Source: Nonlabens ulvanivorans (lineage in GTDB: Bacteria > Bacteroidota > Bacteroidia > Flavobacteriales > Flavobacteriaceae). From it: a stretch of DNA of 64,000 bases. Within the stretch, counting starts at the first letter, position 1. Each line of letters starts with the position of its first letter. This document shows positions 38,014-47,331 of the stretch, in pieces. Under the pieces are notes generated by a model. That model saw only the letters and a program-made list of their open reading frames with translations. It did not search any database and was not told where the DNA came from. Both the position numbers and the translations under genes were made by a program. Location of the stretch: the NCBI RefSeq assembly GCF_000755285.1, contig NZ_BBMK01000001.1, positions 992,001 to 1,056,000 of the forward strand. The letters run 5' to 3'.

Positions 38014-40128
38014 TTAGTAAAAAGTAGATCTATTATCTGTGATCTCTATAGACTTCTTAAGAGCTTCTACAAGCTTTGATGTCGCTTGATTTGCAGTACG
38101 ATTAGCTACTTCATTAGCATCTGCTTTATAGCTTCCTAGATCTGGTGCGTTTTCAATAGCTGTGACCTTTACAACAAATACACCTTTTTCACCAACGATA
38201 GGTTTTGAGGTTTCACCTTCAGCAAGACCAAATGCGGTACCTACTACTTTAGGCTCTTCTCCTACACCTGGAATTGTAGGCGTCTTACGATTAACAGCCG
38301 TTGCCGCTCTAGCGTTTAGGCCTTGTGCAGATGCGATATCATTAACATCAGTTGCTGTTATTTTATCCATGATCATTTTTGCCTTCTTCTTATTACGTAA
38401 GATAGGTGTAACAGTTGCGCTAGCTTCTTCGGCAGACATAAGTCCTGCTTCAGCTTTTCTAGTCAATTGCACGATTACATATCCTTCTGGAGTCTCAAAA
38501 CGTTCTGTGTCGCCTATGTCTGTTCCTTCTTTAAAAGCCCATTGTACTATAGAACGATTTCTTTGTAAGCCTGGTAAATTCTCATCCATTGCTTTTAAAT
38601 TCTTTACAGGCTTAACATCTAGTGTAAATTCTTTAGCAACTTCAGTAAAATCTTTATCTGCAGCACCTTGTTGGAATTTTTGAGCATCAGTAAATAATTG
38701 CTTTCCAGTTGCTTTAGAAGCGTCTACTTTCTTTGCAATAGTTGCTATTTTCACAGCCTCAGTTGGTGCTTTAGTGTCTTGTATATGAATGATGTGATAA
38801 CCAAAAGAGCTTTCTGATATACCTACAGAACCTTTATCATTCTCAAAAAGGAACTTTGTAAATCCAGGTGCAAAGTTTCTAGCATTACCAGAGTAGATCA
38901 CCCAACCTATGTCTTCACCTTTTGCTATCTCAGTGTTCTCGTTGAAGTAATCCCATTTAGCATTAAATTTACTATTGCTTTGACCTATTGTTGCAAAAAT
39001 ACTATCAGCTACCTTCTTAGCATCCTCTTTACTGCGTGTAGAAGTTGATCTCGTCGCGCCAGCATATGCTACAAGTATGTGCTTAGTTTGTACACTATCC
39101 ATGATTGTTTTCTTGTCTTCAAGACGAGATATCTTCATGTATGCTCCATCTTCGTAAGGGCCATAAGTTGATCCTTCTTCTAGTGCAGCAATAGCTTTTG
39201 CAGCTGCTGGTAATTTAGAGGATAATAGGTAGGAGCCATCGTATGGTACATCTGACTGAGAGTTTACAAATGTTTCCACATCCTTTACACTATTAAGGCC
39301 TTGGTAAGTTTCAGTTCTGTTCGTATTTTCACTAAACTCTTCATACGAGCTTAATAATTTAGTCATATCAGACTTCATTGCTGTTTTATCTGCCTCAGAA
39401 GCTTTGTCTTCAAATACTACATATTGAATGTCGCGTTGTGCATCAGACTTATACTTAGATTCGTTTTTAGCGATGTAAGAGGATATTTCAGACTTAGAAA
39501 TTTCCACTTCTGCATCTGCAATGCTAGTGTAAGGTATGTTTACAAAAGTAAAGCTACGATTATCATTTGCTAAACGGTATTCCATTTCTCCTGCAGCCTG
39601 TGTACCAATGATACCAGATTTTAAAAGATTAAAGAATTGCGTTTGTTTTGCTTGATCTGCTGCGTTTTCAACATCTTGTAACCATAATTGGTAACGTTCT
39701 GGTTGATTATTTTTTAAGTCTGCAACAAACGTGTTCATCTTGATTTCTGAGAACTGTCCATTTTCATCTAAGAAAATAGGAGCATTTGCATACATGCTTT
39801 TTACTTGATTCTTTACAGCCTCGTCTGATACCTCAATTCCAGCTTCTTCGATTTGCATGTTTAAAACTGCATCTCTAACCTCTGCATCCCAAACGCTATT
39901 TACAGCTTGAACAGTAGATGTTCCAGCACCACGTTGTTGCATTGTCGATTCAACTCTACGACCGAAAGCTTCTCTGTCTAGCTCAGTACTTCCTACAGAT
40001 CCTAGTGAAGATGCCTTTGCAGCACCGTTAGAGGTCAGTAAACCTTGAATAATAAATGCAAATAATGCAAGTGCGATTACTAGAATAAGGATTAATCCTT
40101 GTGATCTAATTTTACCTAATATGGCCAT
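38014..40128 (-). CDS. Peptidyl-prolyl cis-trans isomerase, PpiD/SurA type
   Basis: 704 residues. A single N-terminal membrane helix (LILILVIALALFAFIIQGLL) anchors a periplasmic SurA_N-like helical domain. A parvulin domain follows near 345-455 (QTKHILVAYAG, ENDKGSVGISESSFGYHIIHI), with a degenerate second copy toward the C-terminus. This is the envelope chaperone that helps outer-membrane proteins fold. The gene order PPIase, CNNM/CBS protein, small membrane protein, lptC, TPR protein, coaX is typical in Flavobacteriaceae. Confidence 0.87.
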   Translation of the reverse strand: MAILGKIRSQGLILILVIALALFAFIIQGLLTSNGAAKASSLGSVGSTELDREAFGRRVESTMQQRGAGTSTVQAVNSVWDAEVRDAVLNMQIEEAGIEVSDEAVKNQVKSMYANAPIFLDENGQFSEIKMNTFVADLKNNQPERYQLWLQDVENAADQAKQTQFFNLLKSGIIGTQAAGEMEYRLANDNRSFTFVNIPYTSIADAEVEISKSEISSYIAKNESKYKSDAQRDIQYVVFEDKASEADKTAMKSDMTKLLSSYEEFSENTNRTETYQGLNSVKDVETFVNSQSDVPYDGSYLLSSKLPAAAKAIAALEEGSTYGPYEDGAYMKISRLEDKKTIMDSVQTKHILVAYAGATRSTSTRSKEDAKKVADSIFATIGQSNSKFNAKWDYFNENTEIAKGEDIGWVIYSGNARNFAPGFTKFLFENDKGSVGISESSFGYHIIHIQDTKAPTEAVKIATIAKKVDASKATGKQLFTDAQKFQQGAADKDFTEVAKEFTLDVKPVKNLKAMDENLPGLQRNRSIVQWAFKEGTDIGDTERFETPEGYVIVQLTRKAEAGLMSAEEASATVTPILRNKKKAKMIMDKITATDVNDIASAQGLNARAATAVNRKTPTIPGVGEEPKVVGTAFGLAEGETSKPIVGEKGVFVVKVTAIENAPDLGSYKADANEVANRTANQATSKLVEALKKSIEITDNRSTFY

Positions 40129-40230
40129 CTTAAATGGGTTTAATTTTAAAGTGTCGGCGAAAATAGTGTTTTCCCTCTAATAATTAAAGCTTAAACCGTC
40201 CTTTATAGCAGTAAGTTGGGTGATAATTTT

Positions 40231-40245
40231 GCTTTCGCGAAAGCG
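40231..40245. repeat. palindrome copy, 15 of 16 bp, intergenic
   Basis: GCTTTCGCGAAAGCG in the 146-base gap between the PPIase gene start and the CNNM gene end, both minus strand. Nothing else is recognised in this gap. Confidence 0.9.
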
Positions 40246-40274
40246 TATTCTTAACCTCTTGACAACTCTTTGAG

Positions 40275-41543
40275 TTATTCTTTGTCTAGAATCTCTAATT
40301 CTACAAGGTCTATCTTGTTATTTGAGGTCTCAAGAATAGTGAATTTGTATTGTTCAATAGTGACAATATCACCTTCTGTAGGGATGCCTTCGGTCTCAAA
40401 AACAATGAGTCCACCTAGAGTCTCGTACTGCTCGTTTTCTGGTAGATCTAGTTTATAATTCTCATTAATTGTATCCACCTCTAATCTAGCGCTAAATTTA
40501 AATTCTTTATCACTAATTTGTGTGTCGATTAAGGTGTCAGAATCGTGTTCATCTTCAATCTCGCCAAAGAGCTCTTCAACAATGTCTTCAACGGTTATCA
40601 ATCCAGATGTGCCACCATACTCATCTAATACTATAGCAATGCTTTTGCGTCTTTTCATTAATAAATTAAGAACGTCTTTTGCTAGCATAGTTTCTGGTAC
40701 GTTTATAACACTGCGCACGATACTGTTTAAATCTTCTGGAGATTTAAATAGATCAAAACTGTGTACATATCCAGTAATGTCATCAATTGTCTCTTGATGT
40801 ATTAAAATCTTTGATAACCCAGTGTTTACAAATTTTTTATTGAGCTCTTTAATGTCTATATCTTGTTGTACAGAAATCATTTCTGTACGTGGTACCATTA
40901 CCTCGCGAGCTTTTACTGCAGAGAAATCTAAAGCGTTTTGAAATATTTGAATCTCGGTATCAACTTCATCTTGTTCTTGAGCGCTTTCCATTTGCTCAGT
41001 AATGTAGTTTCCTAATTCGATTTTTGAAAATGACAGCTGTATGTTATCACCATTAGATTTAAAAAATATGCGCAAGAAAAAGTCCGATATTTTTATGCAA
41101 ATCCACGATATAGGAGTGAATAATAGATAGAAAATATAAGCTGGTAAGGCAAAGAATTTTAATAATTCATTAGAATAGATTTGAAAAAATACTTTGGGAA
41201 GAAACTCAGCAGTTAGTAAAATTACTAATGTAGAGATGATCGTTTGAACGACCAGTTGCAAGCTTTCTGTAAGTTCTAAATGTGGAATAATAAGTTCCTG
41301 GGTAACTAGATCACCCATGTATAATCCATAGACAACAAGTGCAATACTGTTACCTATCAGCATTGAAATGATAAACTTAGATGGGTGAGCTGTAAGATTG
41401 CGCAATACACGACCTATAAAGTCTTCTTGACGTTTTTCTAACTCAATGTGTATCTTATTAGAAGATACATATGCTATTTCCATACCTGAGAAAAAGGCAC
41501 TAAGAACTAGCATGGTGAATATAATCAGTACCGCTGTAAGCAT
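40275..41543 (-). CDS. CNNM/CBS-domain hemolysin C-like transporter
   Basis: 422 residues. Four membrane helices form the CNNM/DUF21 domain (SAFFSGMEIAYVSSNKIHIEL at the start). Two CBS domains follow (VMVPRTEMISVQQDI ... IAIVLDEYGGTSGLITVEDIVEELFGEI), then a CorC/HlyC C-terminal domain. The family is linked to Mg2+/Co2+ efflux, despite its hemolysin name; GldE is a relative, but this copy lies beside ppiD-like and lptC genes and not gldD. The stop/start junction with the next small gene overlaps by one base. Confidence 0.88.
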   Translation of the reverse strand: MLTAVLIIFTMLVLSAFFSGMEIAYVSSNKIHIELEKRQEDFIGRVLRNLTAHPSKFIISMLIGNSIALVVYGLYMGDLVTQELIIPHLELTESLQLVVQTIISTLVILLTAEFLPKVFFQIYSNELLKFFALPAYIFYLLFTPISWICIKISDFFLRIFFKSNGDNIQLSFSKIELGNYITEQMESAQEQDEVDTEIQIFQNALDFSAVKAREVMVPRTEMISVQQDIDIKELNKKFVNTGLSKILIHQETIDDITGYVHSFDLFKSPEDLNSIVRSVINVPETMLAKDVLNLLMKRRKSIAIVLDEYGGTSGLITVEDIVEELFGEIEDEHDSDTLIDTQISDKEFKFSARLEVDTINENYKLDLPENEQYETLGGLIVFETEGIPTEGDIVTIEQYKFTILETSNNKIDLVELEILDKE

Positions 41544-41749
41544 TATTTTGAATCGCCGTTATTATTGCGATTATCAAATTTACTGATATATCTTCTTCTA
41601 AAGAAAAACATGAATAAAACTAATGCTGCCATTGCCCATAGTACATAAGCCATGTTAGGATTTTCATCAAATTCGTAAAAACCACGAACTAAAAAGAATC
41701 CAGCAAAAATTAGATAAGCGTATTGAAAATATTTAAAGAATTTTGTCAT
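41543..41749 (-). CDS. small two-helix membrane protein
   Basis: 68 residues with two hydrophobic segments (YAYLIFAGFFLVRGF and MAYVLWAMAALVLFMFFF) and a basic RRRYISK tail. Its start overlaps the lptC stop (ATGA-type) and its stop overlaps the CNNM gene start, so it is held tightly in the operon. Similar unnamed proteins occur at this locus in relatives. Function unknown. Confidence 0.65.
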   Translation of the reverse strand: MTKFFKYFQYAYLIFAGFFLVRGFYEFDENPNMAYVLWAMAALVLFMFFFRRRYISKFDNRNNNGDSK

Positions 41750-42315
41750 TTTTTCAAAGGTGTTCTGTAGAATTGGTCGTTATTGTCTCTTACAGTTATT
41801 TTATTATACTCTTCATCTGCATCTAGCATTGTGCCTGATGTCGATGCGTTTTTAAGTTGGGTAGAAAAAGACTGATCTGTAAAAATCCACTTTGCTGTTT
41901 GATCCCAGTAAAGTTGTTCTCCATGAAAAGTGTTTCCGTCATAATTGACTATCGTAACATTTCCTTTCAAATCTACTAAATCTGATTCACTATACATAAT
42001 AGCATAGTCTGCAGTGATATTCGTCTCTAGAATACTGTCGTTTTTGTGTTCATAAACGACGAGATGTATTCCGTCAGGAAATTCTGTATAGGGATAAATA
42101 TCATTAGAAAAGTCTAGCATAGTTTCACCAGCCATTTTAACTTTGATTAAGCCACTGTCTGTATGCTTAAGAAGCATTTCCTTTACTTCTCCCATAGGCT
42201 CGTTAGATGCGATTTGCATTTTTTGAATAGCCTTAAGATTATCATCACAGGATAAAACACAAATCACGGCCATAGCCGTGATTGTAATTTTTAATATGTG
42301 AATAAATAGTTTCAT
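41746..42315 (-). CDS. lptC: LptC-like LPS export periplasmic protein
   Basis: About 189 residues from the ATG at 42315 (MKLFIHILKITITAM); the longer frame start at 42351 overlaps the upstream gene and lacks a leader. The leader ends at VLSCDD, a lipobox. The mature part has the LptC/OstA fold repeats (ITADYAIMYSESDLVDLKGNVTIVN, EQLYWDQTAKWIFTDQ). LptC hands lipopolysaccharide from LptBFG to LptA across the periplasm. Confidence 0.82.
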   Translation of the reverse strand: MKLFIHILKITITAMAVICVLSCDDNLKAIQKMQIASNEPMGEVKEMLLKHTDSGLIKVKMAGETMLDFSNDIYPYTEFPDGIHLVVYEHKNDSILETNITADYAIMYSESDLVDLKGNVTIVNYDGNTFHGEQLYWDQTAKWIFTDQSFSTQLKNASTSGTMLDADEEYNKITVRDNNDQFYRTPLKK

Positions 42316-42317
42316 TA

Positions 42318-43682
42318 TTAAGGTATTCTTACAGAGTCTCCAACCCAACAATTAAATCTTATTGTGTCGCCAGAGTTATATGCTTTCTCCATGAAAATCT
42401 CAGATTTCTGTGGAGCTCTTCCTCTATAACTCGCCGCAGTTTGCGCTGCGGTAGATTTTAAACTAGCATCTACGCTTCCTGCTTTATCAGCATAACGTGC
42501 CGCTAACCAATTCACAGCTCTTTTTTCAAATGGTGTAGATCCACAGCTATTTGCGCTGCTAGCTACTAGGTTTGCAATTTTAAGGAAAGGTAATCCAAAA
42601 GAAGGTTTTGCAGCATTAGAGGCAAGGTATTCTTTCTTTGCACTACCATATTGACCTTTACCTTTAAAGATTTCAGCTTTTTTGTAGTGAATTCTAGATT
42701 TAGTATCATTATCTGCACCTAATTCAATCGCTTGATCCCAATATTGAAATTTCTCTGATTGAGTCGTTGCTATGTTTCCAAGACCATAAGCTGTTTTCCA
42801 ACTAGGCTTTAAAACATGTAATGCTTTTACTGATCTTACATATAAAGGTGCGTCTGTACAATCTTTACTTTGTAGTCTTCTCAATACATTCCCCCCCAGC
42901 CATTTTTCATCACTTTGCTTTGAGTCAAAATCTTGCTCATATAATGGAATTAGTTTATCACAATCTGCAAGTTGTCCTAATGTACCGTTGACACTTTTGT
43001 TAACGATATTATAGTTCTTCAAGTTTTTTTCTTGATTTACAATTGTTTTTTCTTCTTGTTCGGTTAATGAACCTTCAGCTTCTTTTTTGTCTAGTAATTC
43101 TTGAATCACCGTAGAACGCTCATCTTGTACTTGTGCAATTCTTTCAGTTAATGCATCATAAGTGTCAAATAACTTTTGAAGATCTATTTTACTTGATTTG
43201 TATTCTTTCTCTGCTAACTTGAAATAAGTAATCATTCCATTAGGATCTGTGAAATTGTCGGGATCTTTTGTGAAAACATCCTCTAACATTAAGTACTGAT
43301 TAGACTGATCGCCTATGCCGTACTTATACATCTTACTAGCCATTTCAATTTTTTTCTTGCTAGTATTTACTTTATCATCAAACTTTGTGATTTGCGCACT
43401 TAACATATCAATTAAACCTTGAGCATTTGCGCCTTCATCACCTATCTTTTTTCTTAAACGGTGTTCATATATGATTTCACCATATTGATAAATGGCTGCG
43501 CTAGCATCTGGGCACTTTGTTACTAAATCTCCGAGTTGCTTATAGGCTTCGTCATAATTTTTTGCCTTTGCATTTTCTGCAAATATGCTTAACATGACAT
43601 TACAATCTCCTGCTTCTTGCGCTTTCGCGAAAGCGATACTGACAACAGCAATAAAAGTTAAAAATGTAGTTTTAAGGTTCAT
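42318..43682 (-). CDS. exported TPR-like protein
   Basis: 454 residues with a signal peptide (TFLTFIAVVSIAFAKAQ) in which the palindrome copy at 43620-43635 encodes AFAKA at the cleavage region. Helical TPR-like repeats follow (AKNYDEAYKQLGDLVTKCPDASAAIYQYG, ADNDTKSRIHYKKAEIFKGKGQYGSA). The protein is a conserved flavobacterial envelope factor of unknown role between the barrel protein and lptC. A C7 run at 42891-42897 gives WLGGNVLRRL; relatives fit with one glycine fewer. Confidence 0.72.
   Translation of the reverse strand: MNLKTTFLTFIAVVSIAFAKAQEAGDCNVMLSIFAENAKAKNYDEAYKQLGDLVTKCPDASAAIYQYGEIIYEHRLRKKIGDEGANAQGLIDMLSAQITKFDDKVNTSKKKIEMASKMYKYGIGDQSNQYLMLEDVFTKDPDNFTDPNGMITYFKLAEKEYKSSKIDLQKLFDTYDALTERIAQVQDERSTVIQELLDKKEAEGSLTEQEEKTIVNQEKNLKNYNIVNKSVNGTLGQLADCDKLIPLYEQDFDSKQSDEKWLGGNVLRRLQSKDCTDAPLYVRSVKALHVLKPSWKTAYGLGNIATTQSEKFQYWDQAIELGADNDTKSRIHYKKAEIFKGKGQYGSAKKEYLASNAAKPSFGLPFLKIANLVASSANSCGSTPFEKRAVNWLAARYADKAGSVDASLKSTAAQTAASYRGRAPQKSEIFMEKAYNSGDTIRFNCWVGDSVRIP
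43620..43635. repeat. palindrome copy, full 16 bp
   Basis: Exact copy at the signal-peptide end of the TPR protein gene, read as AFAKA. Confidence 0.95.
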
Positions 43683-43701
43683 AATACTTAATTTATCGTT
43701 C

Positions 43702-44952
43702 TTAATTATATTTTCTTTTCTGGAACCATCTGTCGTTTAAAGATAGACCTAGGGAAATATTAAAGAAGTTTTCTTTAACTAAACCATTTGAAGTAGTTCC
43801 TCGTTGACCATATTCAAATCCAATATTTGCATTTGAAAAGGCTCTTGTTTGCCCTACTGGTATACCCATTCCAAAAGATATGCCAAACTCAGTAATGTCC
43901 TCGCCGTTAAGTTGAAGTCCTGTTTCTTCAAACCTTAAACCGGCACGATAAGTTGCTCTTTTCCAGTAGCTAGAGATGCTGTTGTAGTCTGGTATAAAAT
44001 ATCCACCTAATTTATAAGAGGCAGCGTCTGTAAAAGTTGCCGTAGCAGGTGCAAAAGATCTGTTTGTTGTACTGCTGGTGCCTTGCAACGTATACTCTGC
44101 TGCTGCAAACCATTTTAATCGTTCTCCAATACCTATTCCTAATGATATTTCTGAAGGTAATTTAAATTTTTCTCTTGGTATGTCAAACTCTTCTGAATCA
44201 ACTATGATCTCTGACGACGTTCCTGATAATGATATGGTAGAAAGTACTCTATTGTTATCGCCTGTAATATCACTTTCTGGTGAGTATGTCGCACTAGCTT
44301 GAAACTCATATTTCTCGTTAAGAGTACCATTGTAATGAAGTCCAAAGTTGTAAGAGACACCACTGAAGTCTGTCTCATTAAGCTCATTGGTACCATATTG
44401 AACGTCTGCAAGTACTACACTTGAAGAGTTTGTTTCTTGTCCAAAATTATATCTTAATTCTCCACCGATGTTAAAGCCTTTTAACGGTTGGTAACCAAAA
44501 CCAAAATATGCTCTATTTAAACTTCCTTCACCTTTAAAATTAGTGTAAACATCTTCAGTTAAAGTTCCTAATTCATAGCCTACAGATTGAAATGGTACTA
44601 TTCCAAAACCGAAAGCAGCTTTTTGACTAACTGGAACTCCAATACTTACATACTCTATAGTCGTATTGTCGTATGTTTCTTTAGCTGTATCGGTCTTTGC
44701 CCAAGTTTCTGTGTGTACTGCTCCTACGGTATATGTAGTTAGTCTTAAGTTACCGTAAGATGCTGGATTGCGTAGATTGACGTGTATGCTATCACTGTAT
44801 GTTCGGATTCCTCCCATACTGCGATTTTCAATTGTGCCTTTAAATGTTTGTTGGCCTAAACCAAAGAAGGAATAGGGAGACGAAGTACGCTGTTGTGCCA
44901 TTCCTGTAAAGCAAGTACATGCCACTAAAACGATTAAAATACTTCTGATCAT
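43702..44952 (-). CDS. outer-membrane beta-barrel protein, unknown role
   Basis: 416 residues. A signal peptide (SILIVLVACTCFTGMAQQ) is followed by RTSSPYSFFGLGQQTFKGTIENRSMGG, an N-terminal plug motif of FadL/UPF0164-like barrels. Alternating amphipathic strands run to an aromatic C-terminus (FNISLGLSLNDRWFQKRKY). It starts four bases inside the coaX 3' end (ATGA overlap) and precedes the TPR and lptC genes, so a link to outer-membrane assembly is plausible. Cargo unknown. Confidence 0.72.
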   Translation of the reverse strand: MIRSILIVLVACTCFTGMAQQRTSSPYSFFGLGQQTFKGTIENRSMGGIRTYSDSIHVNLRNPASYGNLRLTTYTVGAVHTETWAKTDTAKETYDNTTIEYVSIGVPVSQKAAFGFGIVPFQSVGYELGTLTEDVYTNFKGEGSLNRAYFGFGYQPLKGFNIGGELRYNFGQETNSSSVVLADVQYGTNELNETDFSGVSYNFGLHYNGTLNEKYEFQASATYSPESDITGDNNRVLSTISLSGTSSEIIVDSEEFDIPREKFKLPSEISLGIGIGERLKWFAAAEYTLQGTSSTTNRSFAPATATFTDAASYKLGGYFIPDYNSISSYWKRATYRAGLRFEETGLQLNGEDITEFGISFGMGIPVGQTRAFSNANIGFEYGQRGTTSNGLVKENFFNISLGLSLNDRWFQKRKYN

Positions 44953-45680
44953 AAGTCTTTATTAAATTGATATAAATAATAGATGCCGTCGAGCATCAAA
45001 AAAGGCGTGGCAAAGAAACGGCTTTTTAGTTGAGTTGACAACAGTTGTGCGTCTCCACCGGTCATAAAAATCTTAATGTCTTTATTTTTTTTTCGGTACT
45101 GTTTGATACAACCTTTAATTTCTTGTGTTAAACCATTAATGACGCCACTATGGATACTTGCTGCGGTTGAATTACCTATGAAGCTTTCTATAGTTTGCGC
45201 AGTTAATAACGGAAGGTTTGCTGTAAAATTATGAAGTGATTCATAACGTAATCTTAAACCTGGTGAAATTGCACCGCCATGATAGTTTAAATCTTCATCT
45301 ACATAGTCATAAGTAACGCAGGTTCCTGCGTCTATTATTAAGCAGTTTTCATCTTTTTTAATTCTAGAAATTGCTCCTGCGACTAATGCTATTCTATCGT
45401 TTCCTAATGAAGTGGATTGGTATAGGTTCTTAAAAGGAAGTCGAATATGAGTGTCAACCTTGAAAATGGCAACTAATTTTTCTAGTTGATGAATTAGTTT
45501 AGGTTCTAAGGAACCAACCTGGCACAAAGCAGCATTGGTGATTTGAGGAAATTTAGATAATAGAGCGGTACAATCTTTAATAAACTCCTTTTGTGTTGTT
45601 CTTTGATGTAGTATGATATTGTAATCTTCTACAGCCGCGATTTTAATTGACGTGTTACCTATGTCTATAACTAATATCAT
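44949..45680 (-). CDS. coaX: Type III pantothenate kinase
   Basis: A 243-residue ASKHA-fold kinase that phosphorylates pantothenate as the first step of CoA synthesis. Motifs: LVIDIGNTSIKIA (phosphate 1) at 3-15, the substrate region SLGNDRIALVAGA, DAGTCVTYDYV, GGAISPGLRLR and the late MTGGDA. Length is typical for bacterial CoaX. It lies directly downstream of the tRNA-Val gene on the same strand. Confidence 0.93.
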   Translation of the reverse strand: MILVIDIGNTSIKIAAVEDYNIILHQRTTQKEFIKDCTALLSKFPQITNAALCQVGSLEPKLIHQLEKLVAIFKVDTHIRLPFKNLYQSTSLGNDRIALVAGAISRIKKDENCLIIDAGTCVTYDYVDEDLNYHGGAISPGLRLRYESLHNFTANLPLLTAQTIESFIGNSTAASIHSGVINGLTQEIKGCIKQYRKKNKDIKIFMTGGDAQLLSTQLKSRFFATPFLMLDGIYYLYQFNKDL

Positions 45681-45690
45681 ATAAATTAAG

Positions 45691-45768
45691 TGGTGTGAAA
45701 TACTGGATTCGAACCAGTGACCTTTACGATGTCAACGTAACGCTCTAAACCAACTGAGCTAATCCCAC
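45691..45768 (-). tRNA. tRNA-Val (GAC)
   Basis: A complete cloverleaf is seen on the minus strand. The acceptor is GTGGGAT/ATTTCAC with two G-T pairs, the D arm GCTC/GAGC, the anticodon stem TTACG/CGTAA with loop TTGACAT, and the T loop contains TTCGAAT. The GAC anticodon reads GUC/GUU valine codons. The 3' CCA is encoded in the DNA. Confidence 0.92.
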
Positions 45769-45821
45769 ATTTTAAGGTGATAAATATAAACTGACTTTGT
45801 AATAATATAGTTATAGAAAAC

Positions 45822-45852
45822 AAAAAAGGCTGCCTAAAATAGACAGCCTTTT
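45822..45852. terminator. terminator between the two tRNA genes
   Basis: Hairpin AAAAGGCTG-CCTAAAATAGA-CAGCCTTTT with flanking A/T runs begins two bases beyond the 3' end of tRNA-Phe on the minus strand. It would end the tRNA-Phe transcript before tRNA-Val. Confidence 0.72.
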
Positions 45853-45853
45853 G

Positions 45854-45926
45854 TGGTACCTCCAGGAATCGAACCAGGGACACATGGATTTTCAGTCCAT
45901 TGCTCTACCAACTGAGCTAAGGTACC
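45854..45926 (-). tRNA. tRNA-Phe (GAA)
   Basis: A cloverleaf is seen on the minus strand. The acceptor GGTACCT/AGGTACC pairs perfectly, the D arm is GCTC/GAGC, the anticodon stem ATGGA/TCCAT has loop CTGAAAA, and the T loop contains TTCGATT. The anticodon is GAA. The DNA after the discriminator A reads CAA, so CCA must be added after transcription, unlike the neighbouring tRNA-Val. Confidence 0.93.
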
Positions 45927-46010
45927 TTTTGCTCTAAAGCGGTGGCAAATTTACATAATTTTATTTTTGTCAAAAGCTTTTTAGTGATTATTTTTAAAAA
46001 TAATTCAAAT

Positions 46011-47265
46011 TTATTTAATTATCTCTAGAATTCGCTCTAGTGCCATGCCTCTGGAACCTTTAATGAGTAATACTGATTTATTATTTGTGTTAATCTCAAT
46101 TTGTTCCTTGAAGTTATCAAAGTCTTTAAATAAAGCAGCTTGTGCGGTATTTACTTGTGAAAACGCTTCGCCTATAAGATAGGTTTTGCTTAATCGAAGT
46201 TCTTGAGTTAAATCTGCAATTTTCTGATGTTCTGTTTCAGAATATTTCCCTAATTCAAACATGTCTCCGAGGATGGCTATTTTATAATCTTCGTCTTGTT
46301 TGCTTAAGTTTTCTAATGCTACAGTCATGCTACTAGGATTAGCATTATATGCGTCCAATATAATTTTAAGATGTCCTTTTTGTATAATTTGAGATCTGTT
46401 ATTATTAGGTGTGTATTGAGCTAGCCCTTGTATGATGTTGGTGGTGCTCATATTGAAAACCTGTCCTACTGCGGCAGCTAATAGCATATTATGATAGTTG
46501 TATTCACCTATCAGTTTTGTCTCCGATATTAGACCTTCAAATTCTATACTTATATAGGGTTCTGCTTTTATGAGTTTGCTGTCTGTACTTGTTACAAAAC
46601 GTTCTATACCGTTAGATCTTTTTAATTGTTCATGGTCCCAATGACCTACAATCGCTGTTTTATTATGCTTTCTTAAATGTTCAAACAACTCGCTTTTGCC
46701 TATTCTTATGTTTTCTTCACTACCGAAGCCTTCTAAGTGTGCTTTTCCATAATTTGTTATGAGGCCATAATCGGGTAGGGCAATATTAGAAAGTGTTGCT
46801 ATTTCTTTTAAATGATTAGCTCCCATTTCTACTATGCCTATTTCTGTGGTGTCGTTAAAGCTTAAAATGGTTAGTGGTACACCTATATGATTATTTAGGT
46901 TGCCTACTGTTCCTTTCACATTAAACTGTTGGCTTAACACAGATATTATTAATTCCTTTAGTCGTTGTTTTGCCATTGCTACCTGTTAAGGAAAGGATAG
47001 GTATATTTAATTTGTTTCTATGATAAGTGGCTAATTCTTGTAGGTTTTTTAAAGTGTCTTGTACAACAGTAACTCTAGGGTCATTAGCCCATTTTTGATC
47101 ACTAGAAACTGCATGAATAGCTCCTTTACTTAATGCTTGTTCGATATAAGTGTTACCATCAAAGTTATCACCCGATAGAGCATAGAATAATTGACCGTCA
47201 ATTATTTTACGCGTATCAGTTTGTATACCAGTGCTAGTTATAAATATTTGATATAATTCTTCCAT
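46011..47265 (-). CDS. murF: UDP-MurNAc-tripeptide:D-Ala-D-Ala ligase (frameshift at 46955-46956)
   Basis: A Mur ligase of about 417 residues that completes the peptidoglycan pentapeptide. N-terminal IDGQLFYALSGDNFDGNTYI, ATP loop LSLTGSNGKTTTK, IVEMGANHLKEI, the LDAYNANPSSM box and the C-terminal ILGDMFELG are all present. The two frames overlap between 46921 and 46976. Removing one C from CC at 46955-46956 gives GSNGKTTTKELIISVLSQQF. It lies downstream of gldJ on the same strand, separated by a terminator, an order usual in Flavobacteriaceae. Confidence 0.9.
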
Positions 47266-47274
47266 AAAAATAAT

Positions 47275-47311
47275 GCATAAAAAAGCCCTTAAAAATAAGG
47301 GCTTCTTTTTT
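47275..47311 (-). terminator. terminator after gldJ
   Basis: Hairpin AAGCCCTTA-aaaa-TAAGGGCTT with flanking A and T runs lies between the gldJ stop (47332) and the murF start (47265), both minus strand. murF therefore probably needs its own promoter or read-through. Confidence 0.78.
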
Positions 47312-47331
47312 ATTTATAAAGATTCGCAGAA

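Noticed and set aside
38162..38683. 173-codon plus-strand open frame opposite the PPIase gene
   Set aside because: It is the antisense shadow of a well-supported PpiD-like protein and has no recognisable features.
45686..45883. 65-codon minus-strand open frame
   Set aside because: It is the translation of tRNA-Val and the spacer up to tRNA-Phe.
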